The notes under the pieces are model-generated. The model made no database searches, was not told the origin of the DNA, and worked only from the letters and a program-made list of their open reading frames with translations. Positions 9,535 to 18,387 of a DNA stretch of 64,000 nt are shown here, one piece after another. The stretch spans positions 148,311 through 212,310 of the forward strand of contig NZ_LVHI01000037.1 of assembly GCF_001645385.1 (NCBI RefSeq), read 5' to 3'. Made by a program: the position numbers and the translations under genes. Each line of letters starts with the position of its first letter. Position 1 is the stretch's first letter. Origin of the DNA: Rhodococcoides kyotonense (GTDB taxonomy: Bacteria > Actinomycetota > Actinomycetes > Mycobacteriales > Mycobacteriaceae).

Positions 9535-10943
9535 GCACTTGCTCCGATCTTCTCTGCCGCGACATCCGTCGGCCAAGCCATGTCGAATTCGCGTGCACCT
9601 TCGAGCCATTTCGTCAGCCGCAGCACCGCTTGGTCGGCGAAACGTGGCCCGGCGACCTGAATCCCGATGGGCATCTGCTCGGCGAAACCGAAGCAGATCG
9701 ACGACGCAGGCTGCGCCGTCTGGTTGAACCACGCCGTGAAACTGCAGTGCGCCAACGGCTGTGCAGCATCGAGCCCGACCGCTTCGGCACCGAACCCGAT
9801 CGTCGGAATCACCGGGCTGATCACGAAGTCGAACTCACCCGTCTTCGCCCGCACGATCTCCTGTGCACGCATCACCGCGTCGGTATCCCGAGAGAACTGC
9901 GCGGCAGTGTATTTCGCCGCCCCGGAGGCCCAGACGGCGACGGCTGGGAGCACCTCGGACCGACGCGCTTCCGGAATCGACTCCCACTCCGTCCGAGCTC
10001 GTACTTGGAACAGTCGATCGAGAGCCGGGTACGGATCCTCACCGAAGATCGGCGGCATCTCGGCGACAACGGCACCCGCTGCCTGCAGATGGCTTGCTGC
10101 AGAACGAACGACGGGGAGTACGTCGTCGGAAATGGTTGTGCCGTAGCCCATGTCGAGCATGACGCCGATGCGAAGTCCGGCAGGGCTGATAGGCGCGTGT
10201 ATGTCGGCGGTGTCCTCGTAGGGCAGGCTCCAGGTGTCCCGCGGATCGGGGCGGGTGATGACGCGATACAGATCGATGAGGTCGTCGACGGTGCGGGCCA
10301 TGGGTCCGGCGGACCGCATCGTCGACGGCGCGAGATGCGGGATGCGCCCCTGCGTCGGCTTCAACGCGACCAACCCGCAGTGACCGGCCGGCAACCGGAC
10401 GGACCCGGCGATATCCGAACCGACAGAACCGAACCCGATTCCCGACGCCAGCGAGGCCCCCGCACCGGAACTCGACCCGCCGGTGTTGCGGGAGAGATCC
10501 CACGGGTTCCGCGTGATCCCGTACAGGGAGCTGACGCCTGCGGCCATCATGCCCATGTCGGGCATCGTGGTCTTGCCGACGACGACCGCGCCCGCCTCCT
10601 TCAGCCGCGCAGCCGGGGGAGCGTCGACGGTCGACATCGGCAGGTCCGCATTCGCTTTCACACCGTGCCGCCATGGCATACCGACCGCATGGATGCTGTC
10701 CTTGATCGTGACGGGAATGCCGTCGAGATCCGACAGCGCACGCCCGGTCCGGAGCCGGTTGGTCGCGTCCTGGGCGGCCTTTCTGGCACCGGGCTCGTCG
10801 ATGTACGCGATCGCGTTGATCAGCGGATTCGTCGTCGCGATGTGGTCGAGGGTGGCGTCGAGGACGTCGGTGGGTGTCGACTCACCACTCGCGAAACTCG
10901 CACGGAGCTCCGCAGTGGTCTTGGTCAGCAGGGGATTGGTCAA
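9531..10943 (-). CDS. Amidase signature family hydrolase
   Basis: A 470-residue amidase-signature enzyme of usual length. The Ser-Ser-Lys triad is visible: the Lys in VTIKD (near residue 82), the serine-rich loop GGSSSGAGASLASG and the nucleophile region GSDIAGSVR. Such enzymes hydrolyse amides to acid and ammonia or amine in the cytoplasm. It starts 12 bases after the M20 hydrolase stop and overlaps the next kinase gene by 4 bases, so it is central to the operon. Pairing with a carbamoylase-like M20 enzyme and an amine oxidase fits stepwise removal of nitrogen from an acylated or carbamoylated amine; the substrate is unknown. Confidence 0.88.
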   Translation of the reverse strand: MTNPLLTKTTAELRASFASGESTPTDVLDATLDHIATTNPLINAIAYIDEPGARKAAQDATNRLRTGRALSDLDGIPVTIKDSIHAVGMPWRHGVKANADLPMSTVDAPPAARLKEAGAVVVGKTTMPDMGMMAAGVSSLYGITRNPWDLSRNTGGSSSGAGASLASGIGFGSVGSDIAGSVRLPAGHCGLVALKPTQGRIPHLAPSTMRSAGPMARTVDDLIDLYRVITRPDPRDTWSLPYEDTADIHAPISPAGLRIGVMLDMGYGTTISDDVLPVVRSAASHLQAAGAVVAEMPPIFGEDPYPALDRLFQVRARTEWESIPEARRSEVLPAVAVWASGAAKYTAAQFSRDTDAVMRAQEIVRAKTGEFDFVISPVIPTIGFGAEAVGLDAAQPLAHCSFTAWFNQTAQPASSICFGFAEQMPIGIQVAGPRFADQAVLRLTKWLEGAREFDMAWPTDVAAEKIGASA

Positions 10944-10955
10944 CGGAAGATCCTT

Positions 10956-12179
10956 CTACGAACTGGTCGCGATGTCGCCACGGACCAAGCGAGCCACGGT
11001 TTCGGTGAGCATCCGCACGCCGTCGACCATGTCGTCGTCGTGCGTCAGCTCCTTCTCGCTGTGGGAGATGCCGTCGACGCTGGGGACGAACAGCATGACC
11101 GTCGGCACGATGTCCTTCATGTTCACCGAGTCGTGGCCGGCCATCGTCAGCATGCGTCGATACGACAGACCCAGGTCGGTGGCGGCCTTCTCGGCGAGTT
11201 CGACGCCCTCGCCCTGATAGCTGGTCGACGGCCGCAGCGACGAGGTGTCGATGCTGACCTGCACCTCGGTCTCCTGCTCGATGGCGTCGAGCAGCATCGC
11301 GTGCGCCTGCTCGAGAACGTCGGGATCCGACGACCGGATGTCGATCGCCATCGTGACCTTCGACGGAACGACGATGGGCGAGTTGGGCTCCACATCGAAT
11401 TGGCCGACGGACGCGAGAAGGAGTCCGTCGTCGAACTTCGTCGTGAGTTCTCTGGCGGCGACGACGATTTTGCTGGCTCCGACGAGGGCGTCGTGCCTCA
11501 TTGCCATATGCGTTGCGCCGGTGTGTGATTGTTCGCCGTGCACGGTGATCGAGTACTTCCGCGCCGCCCAGTTGGCCGTCACGATCCCGATCGTGGTGTC
11601 TTCCTTCTCGAGGATGGGGCCCTGTTCGATGTGGATCTCGGCGTAGAACGCGGCGGGGGGCGGAGTGCCGTCACCGTGGAAACCGATGTCGGACAGTGCC
11701 TCTCGGATGGTGACGCCAGCCCTGTCGGTGATGTTCAAGGTGTCCTCGACGTCGAACTTGCCGATGTACACCCCGCTTCCCATGACACTGGGGGAGAAGC
11801 GCGAACCCTCCTCGTTGAACCAGTTGACGGCTGCAACGTTGAATTGCGGAGTCAGAGAACCCTGTTCGACGCGGTCCGCGATCTCCCGGGCGGCGTGGGC
11901 GGCGGCGAGAACACCGTAGGCGCCGTCGAACTTCCCGGCCGTCGGTTGGCTGTCGAGATGCGAGCCGACGAGCACGTACGGGGCGCCGGGTACGAACTCG
12001 ATGGCCCCGTACATGTTGCCGACGGGATCGACCACGGTGGTGAGGCCGTGCCGGTCGAACCAGTCGGCGAGGAACCGCCTGGTCAGACCGTCTTCCGCGG
12101 TCGCTGCCTGCCGGTCGACGCCACCTGCTGCGGTGGCGCCGAACGAGGACATGGTCGTGAAGTCGTCGAGAAAGGTCAT
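10956..12179 (-). CDS. M20-family Zn amidohydrolase (allantoate amidohydrolase / N-carbamoyl amino acid hydrolase type)
   Basis: A 407-residue hydrolase. The ATG at 12179 overlaps the symporter stop (ATGA); a TTG one codon earlier is less likely. Metal-site motifs of the hydantoinase/carbamoylase branch are present in order: GSHLDSQP, GKFDG, NEEGSRF, AEIHIEQGP and, near the C-terminus, GISHSEKE. Family members cleave N-carbamoyl, ureido or beta-ureido groups using two metal ions. The length matches the AllC/HyuC group. Its position directly after a transporter and before an amidase suggests it acts early on an imported substrate. Confidence 0.86.
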   Translation of the reverse strand: MTFLDDFTTMSSFGATAAGGVDRQAATAEDGLTRRFLADWFDRHGLTTVVDPVGNMYGAIEFVPGAPYVLVGSHLDSQPTAGKFDGAYGVLAAAHAAREIADRVEQGSLTPQFNVAAVNWFNEEGSRFSPSVMGSGVYIGKFDVEDTLNITDRAGVTIREALSDIGFHGDGTPPPAAFYAEIHIEQGPILEKEDTTIGIVTANWAARKYSITVHGEQSHTGATHMAMRHDALVGASKIVVAARELTTKFDDGLLLASVGQFDVEPNSPIVVPSKVTMAIDIRSSDPDVLEQAHAMLLDAIEQETEVQVSIDTSSLRPSTSYQGEGVELAEKAATDLGLSYRRMLTMAGHDSVNMKDIVPTVMLFVPSVDGISHSEKELTHDDDMVDGVRMLTETVARLVRGDIATSS

Positions 12180-13732
12180 CAAATCTTCTCCGGTGAGGCG
12201 ATTTCCTGGATCTGTCCTTCCATGGACAGATCAGCGGGTGCGGTGCGGGTGGGGCGCTTGCCGACCTCGAACATTGCGTCGACGCGTGCTTTCTCCTCGT
12301 CCGTCGTTCCGGTCGCCTTGGAGACGATGAGGAAGACAGCGAGGTTGACGGCCATGCCGACGACGCCGCCGGTGAGGCTGCCGAGGCCGGGGATGTCGTC
12401 GGGGTAGATCGCGGTGAGCACGAGAGCGGTAACGAAGCCGCTGATCATGCCGGCGACCGCGCCCTTGCCGTTGCCGCCGCGCCAGAAGACGCCGAGGAAC
12501 AGAGGAACGGCAAGCTGGACGACGCCCTGGTACGAGATCTGCGCGAGGAGTTGCAGCCGCGTCATGTTGAACGTGGCGTAGGCGACGATGGCGGCCAGAG
12601 CCATGAACGCGAGCATGCTTCCCTTGGCGACCTTGGTGAGCTGGCTGTCGGTCAGGGGACGCTTCTCGGAGTTGACGAGGTCGTTGGCGATCTGCAGGCC
12701 ACACACCTGGACGCTGCCGTCGATGTGGCCCATGGACGCTGCGAACACCATGCAGGCGCCTAGGCCGAGAAGCCATGTGCCGCCGTAGCTTTCCATGATC
12801 GTGAACCAGCCGGTCTGCGGCGACTCCGCGACACCGACCATGACCGAGCCGGCGATGCCGACGAGCATGAGCAGCGAGTAGAAGACACCGGAGATCAGGA
12901 CGGTGCGAATGGTGCCGGACTTCACAGCGCGGACGCTGGCGGCGGTGTAGATGCGCTGGAAGCTGGTCGGCCAGCAGAGCGATCCGACGACGCCGGTGAA
13001 GATGAGCGCGAACAGGTAGAACGGGCCGTAGGCGTCGCCGTCACCGGGGACGCGCAGGTACTCGTCGGCGACATCGCCCAAGGTGGCGAAGCTGATCGGG
13101 CCGCCGGCGACACCGGACAGCAGGATCAGGCAGAGCGCCGCGGAGAAGACGTACGCGACGAGGCCCTGGAACATGTCGGTCATGATCAGGCCGCGCATGC
13201 CCATCTTGACGGTCCAGTACTGGCGGATGACGATGACTGCGAGTCCGACGAACAGGCACGTCGTAACCGACCATGCGCCGGCCGTCGCGACCTGGAAAAC
13301 CTCGCCGAGTGCCTGCATGCCGAGGACGACCCACGGGAACAGCGAGACGATACCGATGACGCTGGCGACGATCTTGGTGCCGCGCGAGTTGAAGCGCAGG
13401 CCCAGCAGGTCGGGCTGCGAGCGGAGGTTGTACTTCGCGCCCCAACGCCAGGCGCGGGTGGCCATGAAGTACATCATCGCGACGCCGAGGCTGGAGTAGG
13501 CGAGACCGTAGAGGCCGAACACGCCTGCACCGCTGGCCAATCCGAAGAAGGCGATGAACACCGAGCCGGGCCACCACGAGTTGACGTAGCTCATCGCGAC
13601 GTACCAGGGGCCGTAGCTGCGGCCGCCGACGGAATACTCGTCGAACGATGGGCTTGTCTTCTGTTGCGTGGTGTAGAGGATGAAGATGACGATGGCGTAG
13701 AAGACCGCCAGCATTCCCAGCATGATCAACAT
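12179..13732 (-). CDS. Sodium:solute symporter (SSS family)
   Basis: A 517-residue integral membrane protein with about 13 hydrophobic segments, starting with an N-terminal helix (LIMLGMLAVFYAIVIFIL) and containing the SSS-type sequence VGGRSYGPWYVAMSYV. SSS transporters move sugars, amino acids, ureides or organic cations with Na+. It begins one base after the stop of the DUF3311 gene, a pairing typical for this family, and overlaps the M20 hydrolase downstream. It probably imports the compound degraded by the rest of the operon. Confidence 0.88.
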   Translation of the reverse strand: MLIMLGMLAVFYAIVIFILYTTQQKTSPSFDEYSVGGRSYGPWYVAMSYVNSWWPGSVFIAFFGLASGAGVFGLYGLAYSSLGVAMMYFMATRAWRWGAKYNLRSQPDLLGLRFNSRGTKIVASVIGIVSLFPWVVLGMQALGEVFQVATAGAWSVTTCLFVGLAVIVIRQYWTVKMGMRGLIMTDMFQGLVAYVFSAALCLILLSGVAGGPISFATLGDVADEYLRVPGDGDAYGPFYLFALIFTGVVGSLCWPTSFQRIYTAASVRAVKSGTIRTVLISGVFYSLLMLVGIAGSVMVGVAESPQTGWFTIMESYGGTWLLGLGACMVFAASMGHIDGSVQVCGLQIANDLVNSEKRPLTDSQLTKVAKGSMLAFMALAAIVAYATFNMTRLQLLAQISYQGVVQLAVPLFLGVFWRGGNGKGAVAGMISGFVTALVLTAIYPDDIPGLGSLTGGVVGMAVNLAVFLIVSKATGTTDEEKARVDAMFEVGKRPTRTAPADLSMEGQIQEIASPEKI

Positions 13733-13733
13733 G

Positions 13734-14012
13734 TCATTCTCCAGAAAGGGGTGCGGTAGCGGGGAGGAGGTCCTCGTCGAGTTCGCCGCGGATGTCCTCG
13801 ACGATGTAGAGGCCCCAGAGGGTGAATCCGAGGACGAGCCCGTTGATCAGCCAGTACATGATGGAGAACGGAATTCCGAGGATCTCGAAGCGAATTCCGC
13901 TGCCCCACATGTAGAGCGGCGGGAACAGAGCGAAGAGCAGAGCGAGTGCGTAGATGCCGCCGAAGAACGTGGTGATCGTCCTCCGGTCGAGGCCGCGAAT
14001 GTACTCTTTCAT
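13734..14012 (-). CDS. DUF3311-like small membrane protein, symporter partner
   Basis: A 92-residue protein with two hydrophobic segments (ALALLFALFPPLYMW and SIMYWLINGLVLGFTLWGLYIV) and a charged tail. Small two-helix proteins of this kind lie immediately upstream of SSS symporters in many bacteria and probably serve as a subunit or assembly factor. The start at 14012 has AAGGA 8 bases upstream; an alternative ATG at 14021 overlaps the upstream stop as ATGA but has the ribosome site directly abutting it. Confidence 0.75.
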   Translation of the reverse strand: MKEYIRGLDRRTITTFFGGIYALALLFALFPPLYMWGSGIRFEILGIPFSIMYWLINGLVLGFTLWGLYIVEDIRGELDEDLLPATAPLSGE

Positions 14013-14017
14013 GTGCG

Positions 14018-14782
14018 TCATCCTTGGTTGACTATTTTGAGAACCGAGTCGTGGACTGCTCCGTTGGAGGCAATGCCGTTGCCTCCGTCGAACTCTCGCA
14101 CTCCGTCGAGCGAGGTGAACGTGCCGCCGGCCTCTTCGATGATGACCGGCATGGGGGCGAGATCGTAAGCCTGCGTGGTGTAGTCGACGATCGCTTCGGC
14201 CTGGCCGCTCGCGACCATCATGTAGCCGTACGCGTCGCCCCAGGTGCGGACGACGGCTCCGGCGGACTGGAGATCGATCAGCGCGTCGGGATGCCAGTCC
14301 TCGAGCCACGTCGCCATGACGTAGGCGCCGTCGAGTTCCGTTTTGTCCGAAACGTGCACTTGCCTGCCGTTTTTGAAGCAACCCTTGCCCCGCTCGGCGT
14401 GCATCAGGACGTCGGCGCTGGGCAGGTTGATAACGCCGGCGACGACGGTGCCGTCCTCTTCCAGCGCGATCAGGTTGGCGTACAGGGGAACTCCGTGGAC
14501 GAAGGACTTGGTGCCGTCGATCGGGTCGACGATCCAGCGGTAGCCCGATGTTCCTTCTGTTTCGCCGAACTCTTCGCCGAGGAAGCTGTCGTCGGGGTAG
14601 TGCTTGGTGACTTCGGCGCGGATGTGCTGTTCGATCTCCCGATCCGCTTGCGTAACAGGGGAACCGTCCTGTTTCGCCTCGACCGTCAACGCCGCCGTAT
14701 CGAACCAGCGGCGTGCGATCTCACCGGCCGAGCGGGCGAGCTCGACGCCGAGTGCGGCGCGCGCCGACCGTGAATCTTCCAC
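14018..14782 (-). CDS. Inositol-monophosphatase / histidinol-phosphatase-like phosphatase
   Basis: A 254-residue Mg2+-dependent phosphatase of the IMPase superfamily and the first gene of the operon. The GTG start at 14782 is preceded by GGGAGG 7 bases upstream; longer frames lack this. Motifs are DGSPVTQADREIE, GEEFGE, WIVDPIDGTKSF (the metal and phosphate site) and, near the C-terminus, AYDLAPM. Family members hydrolyse sugar, inositol or histidinol phosphates. Its combination with two kinases of amino-alcohol type in one operon is unusual: a kinase and a phosphatase may act on different steps of the same route. The substrate is not deducible. Confidence 0.85.
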   Translation of the reverse strand: MEDSRSARAALGVELARSAGEIARRWFDTAALTVEAKQDGSPVTQADREIEQHIRAEVTKHYPDDSFLGEEFGETEGTSGYRWIVDPIDGTKSFVHGVPLYANLIALEEDGTVVAGVINLPSADVLMHAERGKGCFKNGRQVHVSDKTELDGAYVMATWLEDWHPDALIDLQSAGAVVRTWGDAYGYMMVASGQAEAIVDYTTQAYDLAPMPVIIEEAGGTFTSLDGVREFDGGNGIASNGAVHDSVLKIVNQG

Positions 14783-14872
14783 AGTGGTGCCTCCCTTGTG
14801 CGGCTTCGCCGCCCGTGCGTGAATAGTTGTAGTGGGCTCGTACTTTCCGAACACGGGTAACGATCCGCGTAG

Positions 14873-14884
14873 ACCATTTCTGGT
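14873..14884. promoter_or_regulatory. Predicted GntR operator, copy 1
   Basis: A perfect 12-bp palindrome, ACCATTTCTGGT, inside the 19-base string GTAGACCATTTCTGGTTTT. It lies 90 bases upstream of the phosphatase operon and 158 bases upstream of the divergent GntR gene. An identical 19-base string occurs at 18236-18254 before the amine oxidase operon. This fits an operator for the adjacent regulator. Confidence 0.72.
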
Positions 14885-15041
14885 TTTACTCATCGCGTGT
14901 GAACTGCGTGTAACACGAGTCCGGGATGAGATGACGTAGACCGCCGGCAGTGTTAATCGTGTGTAAATCTGCTGGTAGATGGTCATTTCGGGGTGTGGAG
15001 GCGGGTTAGATTGTCCTGACGTGATCGAAGGAGGTGGGCCG

Positions 15042-15794
15042 GTGCTGTTGAGGGAACACACCCATGCCGCTTTGCTGCGTCTTGTCGACGAGCTCGAGCA
15101 GCGATCGGTTGCCCGACTGCCGCCCGAGCGGGAGTTGGCAGAGCGTTTGGGTACCTCGCGTACGACGGTCCGCAAGGCGCTCGACCAGCTCGAACGCGAC
15201 GGCGTGATTCGCCGACAGAAGGGGCGCGCAGGCGGTGCCTATCTGACGTCCGTCGCGCCGGGGTCACCGTCGCCGGAAAGCGCATGGTCGGTGTGCGAAA
15301 GCCGTCGGTTGCTCCGAAGCCTGAACACGGTCAAGGGTGTCCCACAGATGTTGCACGAGCAGGGTTTTCGCGACGGCACCAAGGTGATCTCGGCGCGGAT
15401 GACGACGCCGTCGGCCGACGCAGCTCGCGTCCTCGGCGACGGGCCCGTTGTGTCGTTGCTGCGCTTACGATTTGCCGATGGAGACACGCTGTCGCTGGAG
15501 CAGATGTACCTCAGCGGAAGCATCTGTGGGCCGGTGTTGGAGACACCATTGAACTCGGTGTACGAGACGCTGCGCAGCAACCTCGGAATCTCGGTCTGCA
15601 TGGCCGACGAGTCGATCGAGTTGGCCATGGTCACGCAGCCGGTCGGGTCGCTGCTGGGTCAGCCGGCGGGAACGCCGATCTTGAAGCTGGAGCGCATTGG
15701 ATACGACCAGCAGGAGCGGCCCGTCGAATACTCGGTGGACCTGTTCCGGGCGGATCGGACGCGGTTGAAGGTGCGCAGCGCTACGCGCCTGTGA
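15042..15794 (+). CDS. GntR-family regulator with UTRA ligand domain (HutC/FarR type)
   Basis: A 250-residue regulator. The GTG at 15042 is preceded by GAAGGAGGT, the best ribosome site in the region, so the upstream ATG at 14979 is rejected. The N-terminal winged helix contains LPPERELAERLGTSRTTVRKALDQL, and the C-terminal about 160 residues form a UTRA effector domain (EQMYLSG, RIGYDQQERPVEYSVD). UTRA regulators bind pathway substrates and usually repress. It is divergent from the symporter/amidase operon, and identical palindromes precede that operon and the amine oxidase operon, so it probably controls both. Confidence 0.9.
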   Translation: MLLREHTHAALLRLVDELEQRSVARLPPERELAERLGTSRTTVRKALDQLERDGVIRRQKGRAGGAYLTSVAPGSPSPESAWSVCESRRLLRSLNTVKGVPQMLHEQGFRDGTKVISARMTTPSADAARVLGDGPVVSLLRLRFADGDTLSLEQMYLSGSICGPVLETPLNSVYETLRSNLGISVCMADESIELAMVTQPVGSLLGQPAGTPILKLERIGYDQQERPVEYSVDLFRADRTRLKVRSATRL

Positions 15795-15826
15795 GGGGCT
15801 TCGCCCACGTGAGGGGCTTCGCCCAT
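15791..15826 (+). repeat. Tandem 18-bp direct repeat at the GntR gene end
   Basis: GTGAGGGGCTTCGCCCAC (15791-15808) is followed directly by a copy differing only in the last base (15809-15826). The first unit contains the regulator's TGA stop. It abuts the palindromic element and resembles the outer GGC-TTCGCC part of that element. Confidence 0.8.
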
Positions 15827-15868
15827 GTGTGCGGAAATACATAGCCCGCTATGTATTTCCGCGCACAT
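15825..15868. terminator. Palindromic intergenic element, copy a (bidirectional terminator candidate)
   Basis: Two 20-base arms separated by CCCG, with one G-T pair. The core is ATACATAGCCCGCTATGTAT. It lies between the convergent GntR and amine oxidase genes, the expected place for a bidirectional terminator. Related elements occur at five other complete sites in the window. Confidence 0.75.
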
Positions 15869-15881
15869 GCGACGAAGTCGG

Positions 15882-17825
15882 CTAACAGCAATGCCCGCCG
15901 GTCTTCGGGGTTTCCGGGGCCAAGTCGAGCATCGGGTTACCGTCGAAGAACCCCGTCGGCTTCAGGTGCAGGCTGACGTGACTGACCGGCATGACGGGCC
16001 AATCCTCGGGACGCACGACGTGATGCGCGGCAATCGTCGGCCAGATGACGAGGTCGGCGTCTTCCAATGAGCGGTTCTGCGCGGTGTATTTCTCGAGACC
16101 GTCGTGGCCCGGGTTCTGCGCCACGTATTCACCGGCGGCGTAGCGCTCACGTTCGGCGTAGGGCGTCGCCCAGAGGTGCTTCGTCGCGAACCCGCCGCGG
16201 CGAGCCTGCTGCGAACCCGGTTGCGCGAGAGGCAACGCGACGGCGCCCGACGGTTCGATCTTGTACCCGATATGCCCACCGAGCTTGTTCTTCTTGTCGG
16301 CGTTGGCAATCAGCCATGTCCGCGCCTTCAACGGGTCGGCGACGCGTTGCGCCTCGGACTCGGTGGTCAATTGCCGCTTGGTTTGTCGCCACGCATTGCC
16401 GTGCGGGTTCTCCGGTCCGACGGGTACGGCCTCGGCCTCCAGCTCGTACAGATTGTTCCGCTCCCCATCGACTTTCATGTCCAGACGCACGCTGAAGAAG
16501 TGCTGGTGATGCGGCCCGTACAGACCGGGTGCGACGAGGGTGCCGAACTCCGGAGTCCGGCCGGGCTCGATCGCGCCGGTGGAGATGATGCCTGTCAGTT
16601 TGATCTCGAACTCGATCGACCCGTCGAGGTAGAGGTGCCAGTAGAACCCGTAGTCGTAGTTTCCGACCGTCGCGAAGAACGACACCACCAGGCGGCGATT
16701 GCGTCGCACCTGTCCGAGATTGTCCCGGAAGTCGGTGTGCTTCCACCCGATGCTGTAGTCCTCTTCGTGCATGCAGATCGCGTTCGGAAGCTCGATGGGC
16801 TGCCCGTCCTGATCGTTGACATATGCGTCCAAATAATGGATCTCGCCGAGGCAATCGCAGCCCAGCTGAAGCGAATTCGCAAGCACGCCGAGCCCGTATT
16901 CGCCCTCGTCGAAGACGTTCTTGTTCCATTGACTGTCGCCGGGATCGCCGTAGGGCACATACATCTCGGACAGCGACGCGCGGTGGATCACCGGTCTCAC
17001 GGTGCCGCGATCGACGTAGTTGACGTCGTGCAGCACGAGCCCCTCGCGGGGTGTGAAGCCCACGCGCAGGCGCCAATTCGCCCATACGACGTAGTGGCCG
17101 TCGACCGTGAACGACGGTCCGTCCGGCTGCGTGATGTCGATGGTCTTCATCGGCGCCCGCTGCTCGGCGTAGTGCGGTACGTTGCCGGGGCGTTCGTAGA
17201 ATCCGGGCAGGTAGTTGCCGGGTGACTGGGGGAGCGGCACGACGCCGGTGTCAGCGACCTCGACGACTTCCATCGTGTCCATATCGACTGTGACAACCAA
17301 GTTTTCGACGGGTCGCGCGTAGCCGTTCTCCTGTGCCTCGCTGCGGACGAACGTCAGGGGACGCGCAAGCCGTCGGCCACCGGGGTTGTCGTCGTCCATC
17401 GTGTGGCCGCTGGCCCACTTGTCGACCATCGCGAGGCTGAAGTCGGTGACGCCACGCTTGATCATCGCCTCCTGCCAGCGGGGGTCGGCCTTGATGACGT
17501 CCTCGCACTGCAGGAACTCTTCGAGGGTGATGGGCGGTTGCGCGTCGGCGATCTCGGTGTAGCTGACGACGCTGTCGGTGGTGAGGGAGACGATGGCTTC
17601 GAACGTGGCGTGGGCAGCGCGGTCACGGAGAACGATGAAGGCACGTCGGTCCGCATGTGATCGACGAAGCTGCTCTTTCGACGGCTCGTTCAGCTCGATA
17701 TACACGAAACGCGCGGATGGCGTGAGGTTCTGCTCGCGGACCACGATGGCCGACGCCTGCGAAATCTCCTGCGGACTCAGCGGCTCGAGCGGGTGGACGG
17801 TGGCGGGCGCGAACGTGTCGGTCAT
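15882..17825 (-). CDS. Copper-containing primary amine oxidase (TPQ type)
   Basis: A 647-residue copper amine oxidase of family-typical length. It oxidises primary amines to aldehyde, ammonia and hydrogen peroxide. The cofactor motif TVGNYDYGF has the Tyr that becomes topaquinone at residue 390, close to its position in Arthrobacter enzymes. The catalytic Asp is in YLDAYVNDQDG, and the copper His pair is in HQHFFSVRLDM. No signal peptide is visible, so it is cytoplasmic. The start at 17825 overlaps the upstream membrane-protein gene by 4 bases (ATGA). The C-terminus ends GGHCC, a Cys pair of unknown meaning. The operon is preceded by the same palindrome as the amidase operon, so the oxidised amine is probably an intermediate of that pathway. 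Confidence 0.93.
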   Translation of the reverse strand: MTDTFAPATVHPLEPLSPQEISQASAIVVREQNLTPSARFVYIELNEPSKEQLRRSHADRRAFIVLRDRAAHATFEAIVSLTTDSVVSYTEIADAQPPITLEEFLQCEDVIKADPRWQEAMIKRGVTDFSLAMVDKWASGHTMDDDNPGGRRLARPLTFVRSEAQENGYARPVENLVVTVDMDTMEVVEVADTGVVPLPQSPGNYLPGFYERPGNVPHYAEQRAPMKTIDITQPDGPSFTVDGHYVVWANWRLRVGFTPREGLVLHDVNYVDRGTVRPVIHRASLSEMYVPYGDPGDSQWNKNVFDEGEYGLGVLANSLQLGCDCLGEIHYLDAYVNDQDGQPIELPNAICMHEEDYSIGWKHTDFRDNLGQVRRNRRLVVSFFATVGNYDYGFYWHLYLDGSIEFEIKLTGIISTGAIEPGRTPEFGTLVAPGLYGPHHQHFFSVRLDMKVDGERNNLYELEAEAVPVGPENPHGNAWRQTKRQLTTESEAQRVADPLKARTWLIANADKKNKLGGHIGYKIEPSGAVALPLAQPGSQQARRGGFATKHLWATPYAERERYAAGEYVAQNPGHDGLEKYTAQNRSLEDADLVIWPTIAAHHVVRPEDWPVMPVSHVSLHLKPTGFFDGNPMLDLAPETPKTGGHCC

Positions 17826-18190
17826 CGAAGCTCCTGCAATCTGTTGGGACGAAACTCGGCGGGGACTCGGCGGGTGCGGACGAAGACGACGAACGCCGCC
17901 AGCGCGAGCTCGGCTGCAGCGATGGCCGACGCGGCCGTCATGCTCGGTTGGCTCGCGGCGTGGCCGGTGTGGTGATGGCCGGATGGGAACGACGAATGTG
18001 CCAGCAGCATCCCGGCGCTCGACGCCGCCACCATCACCCAGGTGCGGTTACCCGGTGACCTCCACAGGTCGACGGCGCAGAACAGGCACAGGACGGCCAT
18101 GGCGACGATGGCGATCCCTGCGTCGTTCATCGTGAGGTGGAGGTACGCCGACAACACCGCAAGGGCAGCGGCGATGCGATTGATCCACAC
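17822..18190 (-). CDS. Small membrane protein upstream of amine oxidase
   Basis: A 122-residue protein with four hydrophobic segments, a His-rich loop (SGHHHTGHAAS) and a basic C-terminus. The GTG start at 18190 has GGGGAGG about 10 bases upstream. Its stop overlaps the amine oxidase start, so the two are translated together. The His cluster could bind copper for the oxidase, but this is inference. I do not recognise a named family. Confidence 0.72.
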   Translation of the reverse strand: MWINRIAAALAVLSAYLHLTMNDAGIAIVAMAVLCLFCAVDLWRSPGNRTWVMVAASSAGMLLAHSSFPSGHHHTGHAASQPSMTAASAIAAAELALAAFVVFVRTRRVPAEFRPNRLQELR

Positions 18191-18239
18191 TGTCGGTCAC
18201 CTCCCCGTCCGTCCTTCGTGCTTCCGACGGTAGGGGTAG

Positions 18240-18251
18240 ACCATTTCTGGT
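18240..18251. promoter_or_regulatory. Predicted GntR operator, copy 2
   Basis: ACCATTTCTGGT within a 19-base string identical to the one at 14869-14887. It lies 50 bases upstream of the start of the amine oxidase operon. Confidence 0.72.
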
Positions 18252-18387
18252 TTTCGTCCCTTGTGTGAGGGGGGTGTTACGTAGTAGAGGTCGATCGGTG
18301 CAATAGCGGATCCGCGTAACTCTCGTGAATGGCGATGCGGTTGGAACCGGGCCGGCTGAGGACTTCCTCGATCTCTGGCAGTGTGGT

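Noticed and set aside
9453..11528. 691-codon plus-strand open frame
   Set aside because: It is the complement of the amidase, M20 hydrolase and kinase genes. It has no domain motifs and only reflects high-GC codon bias.
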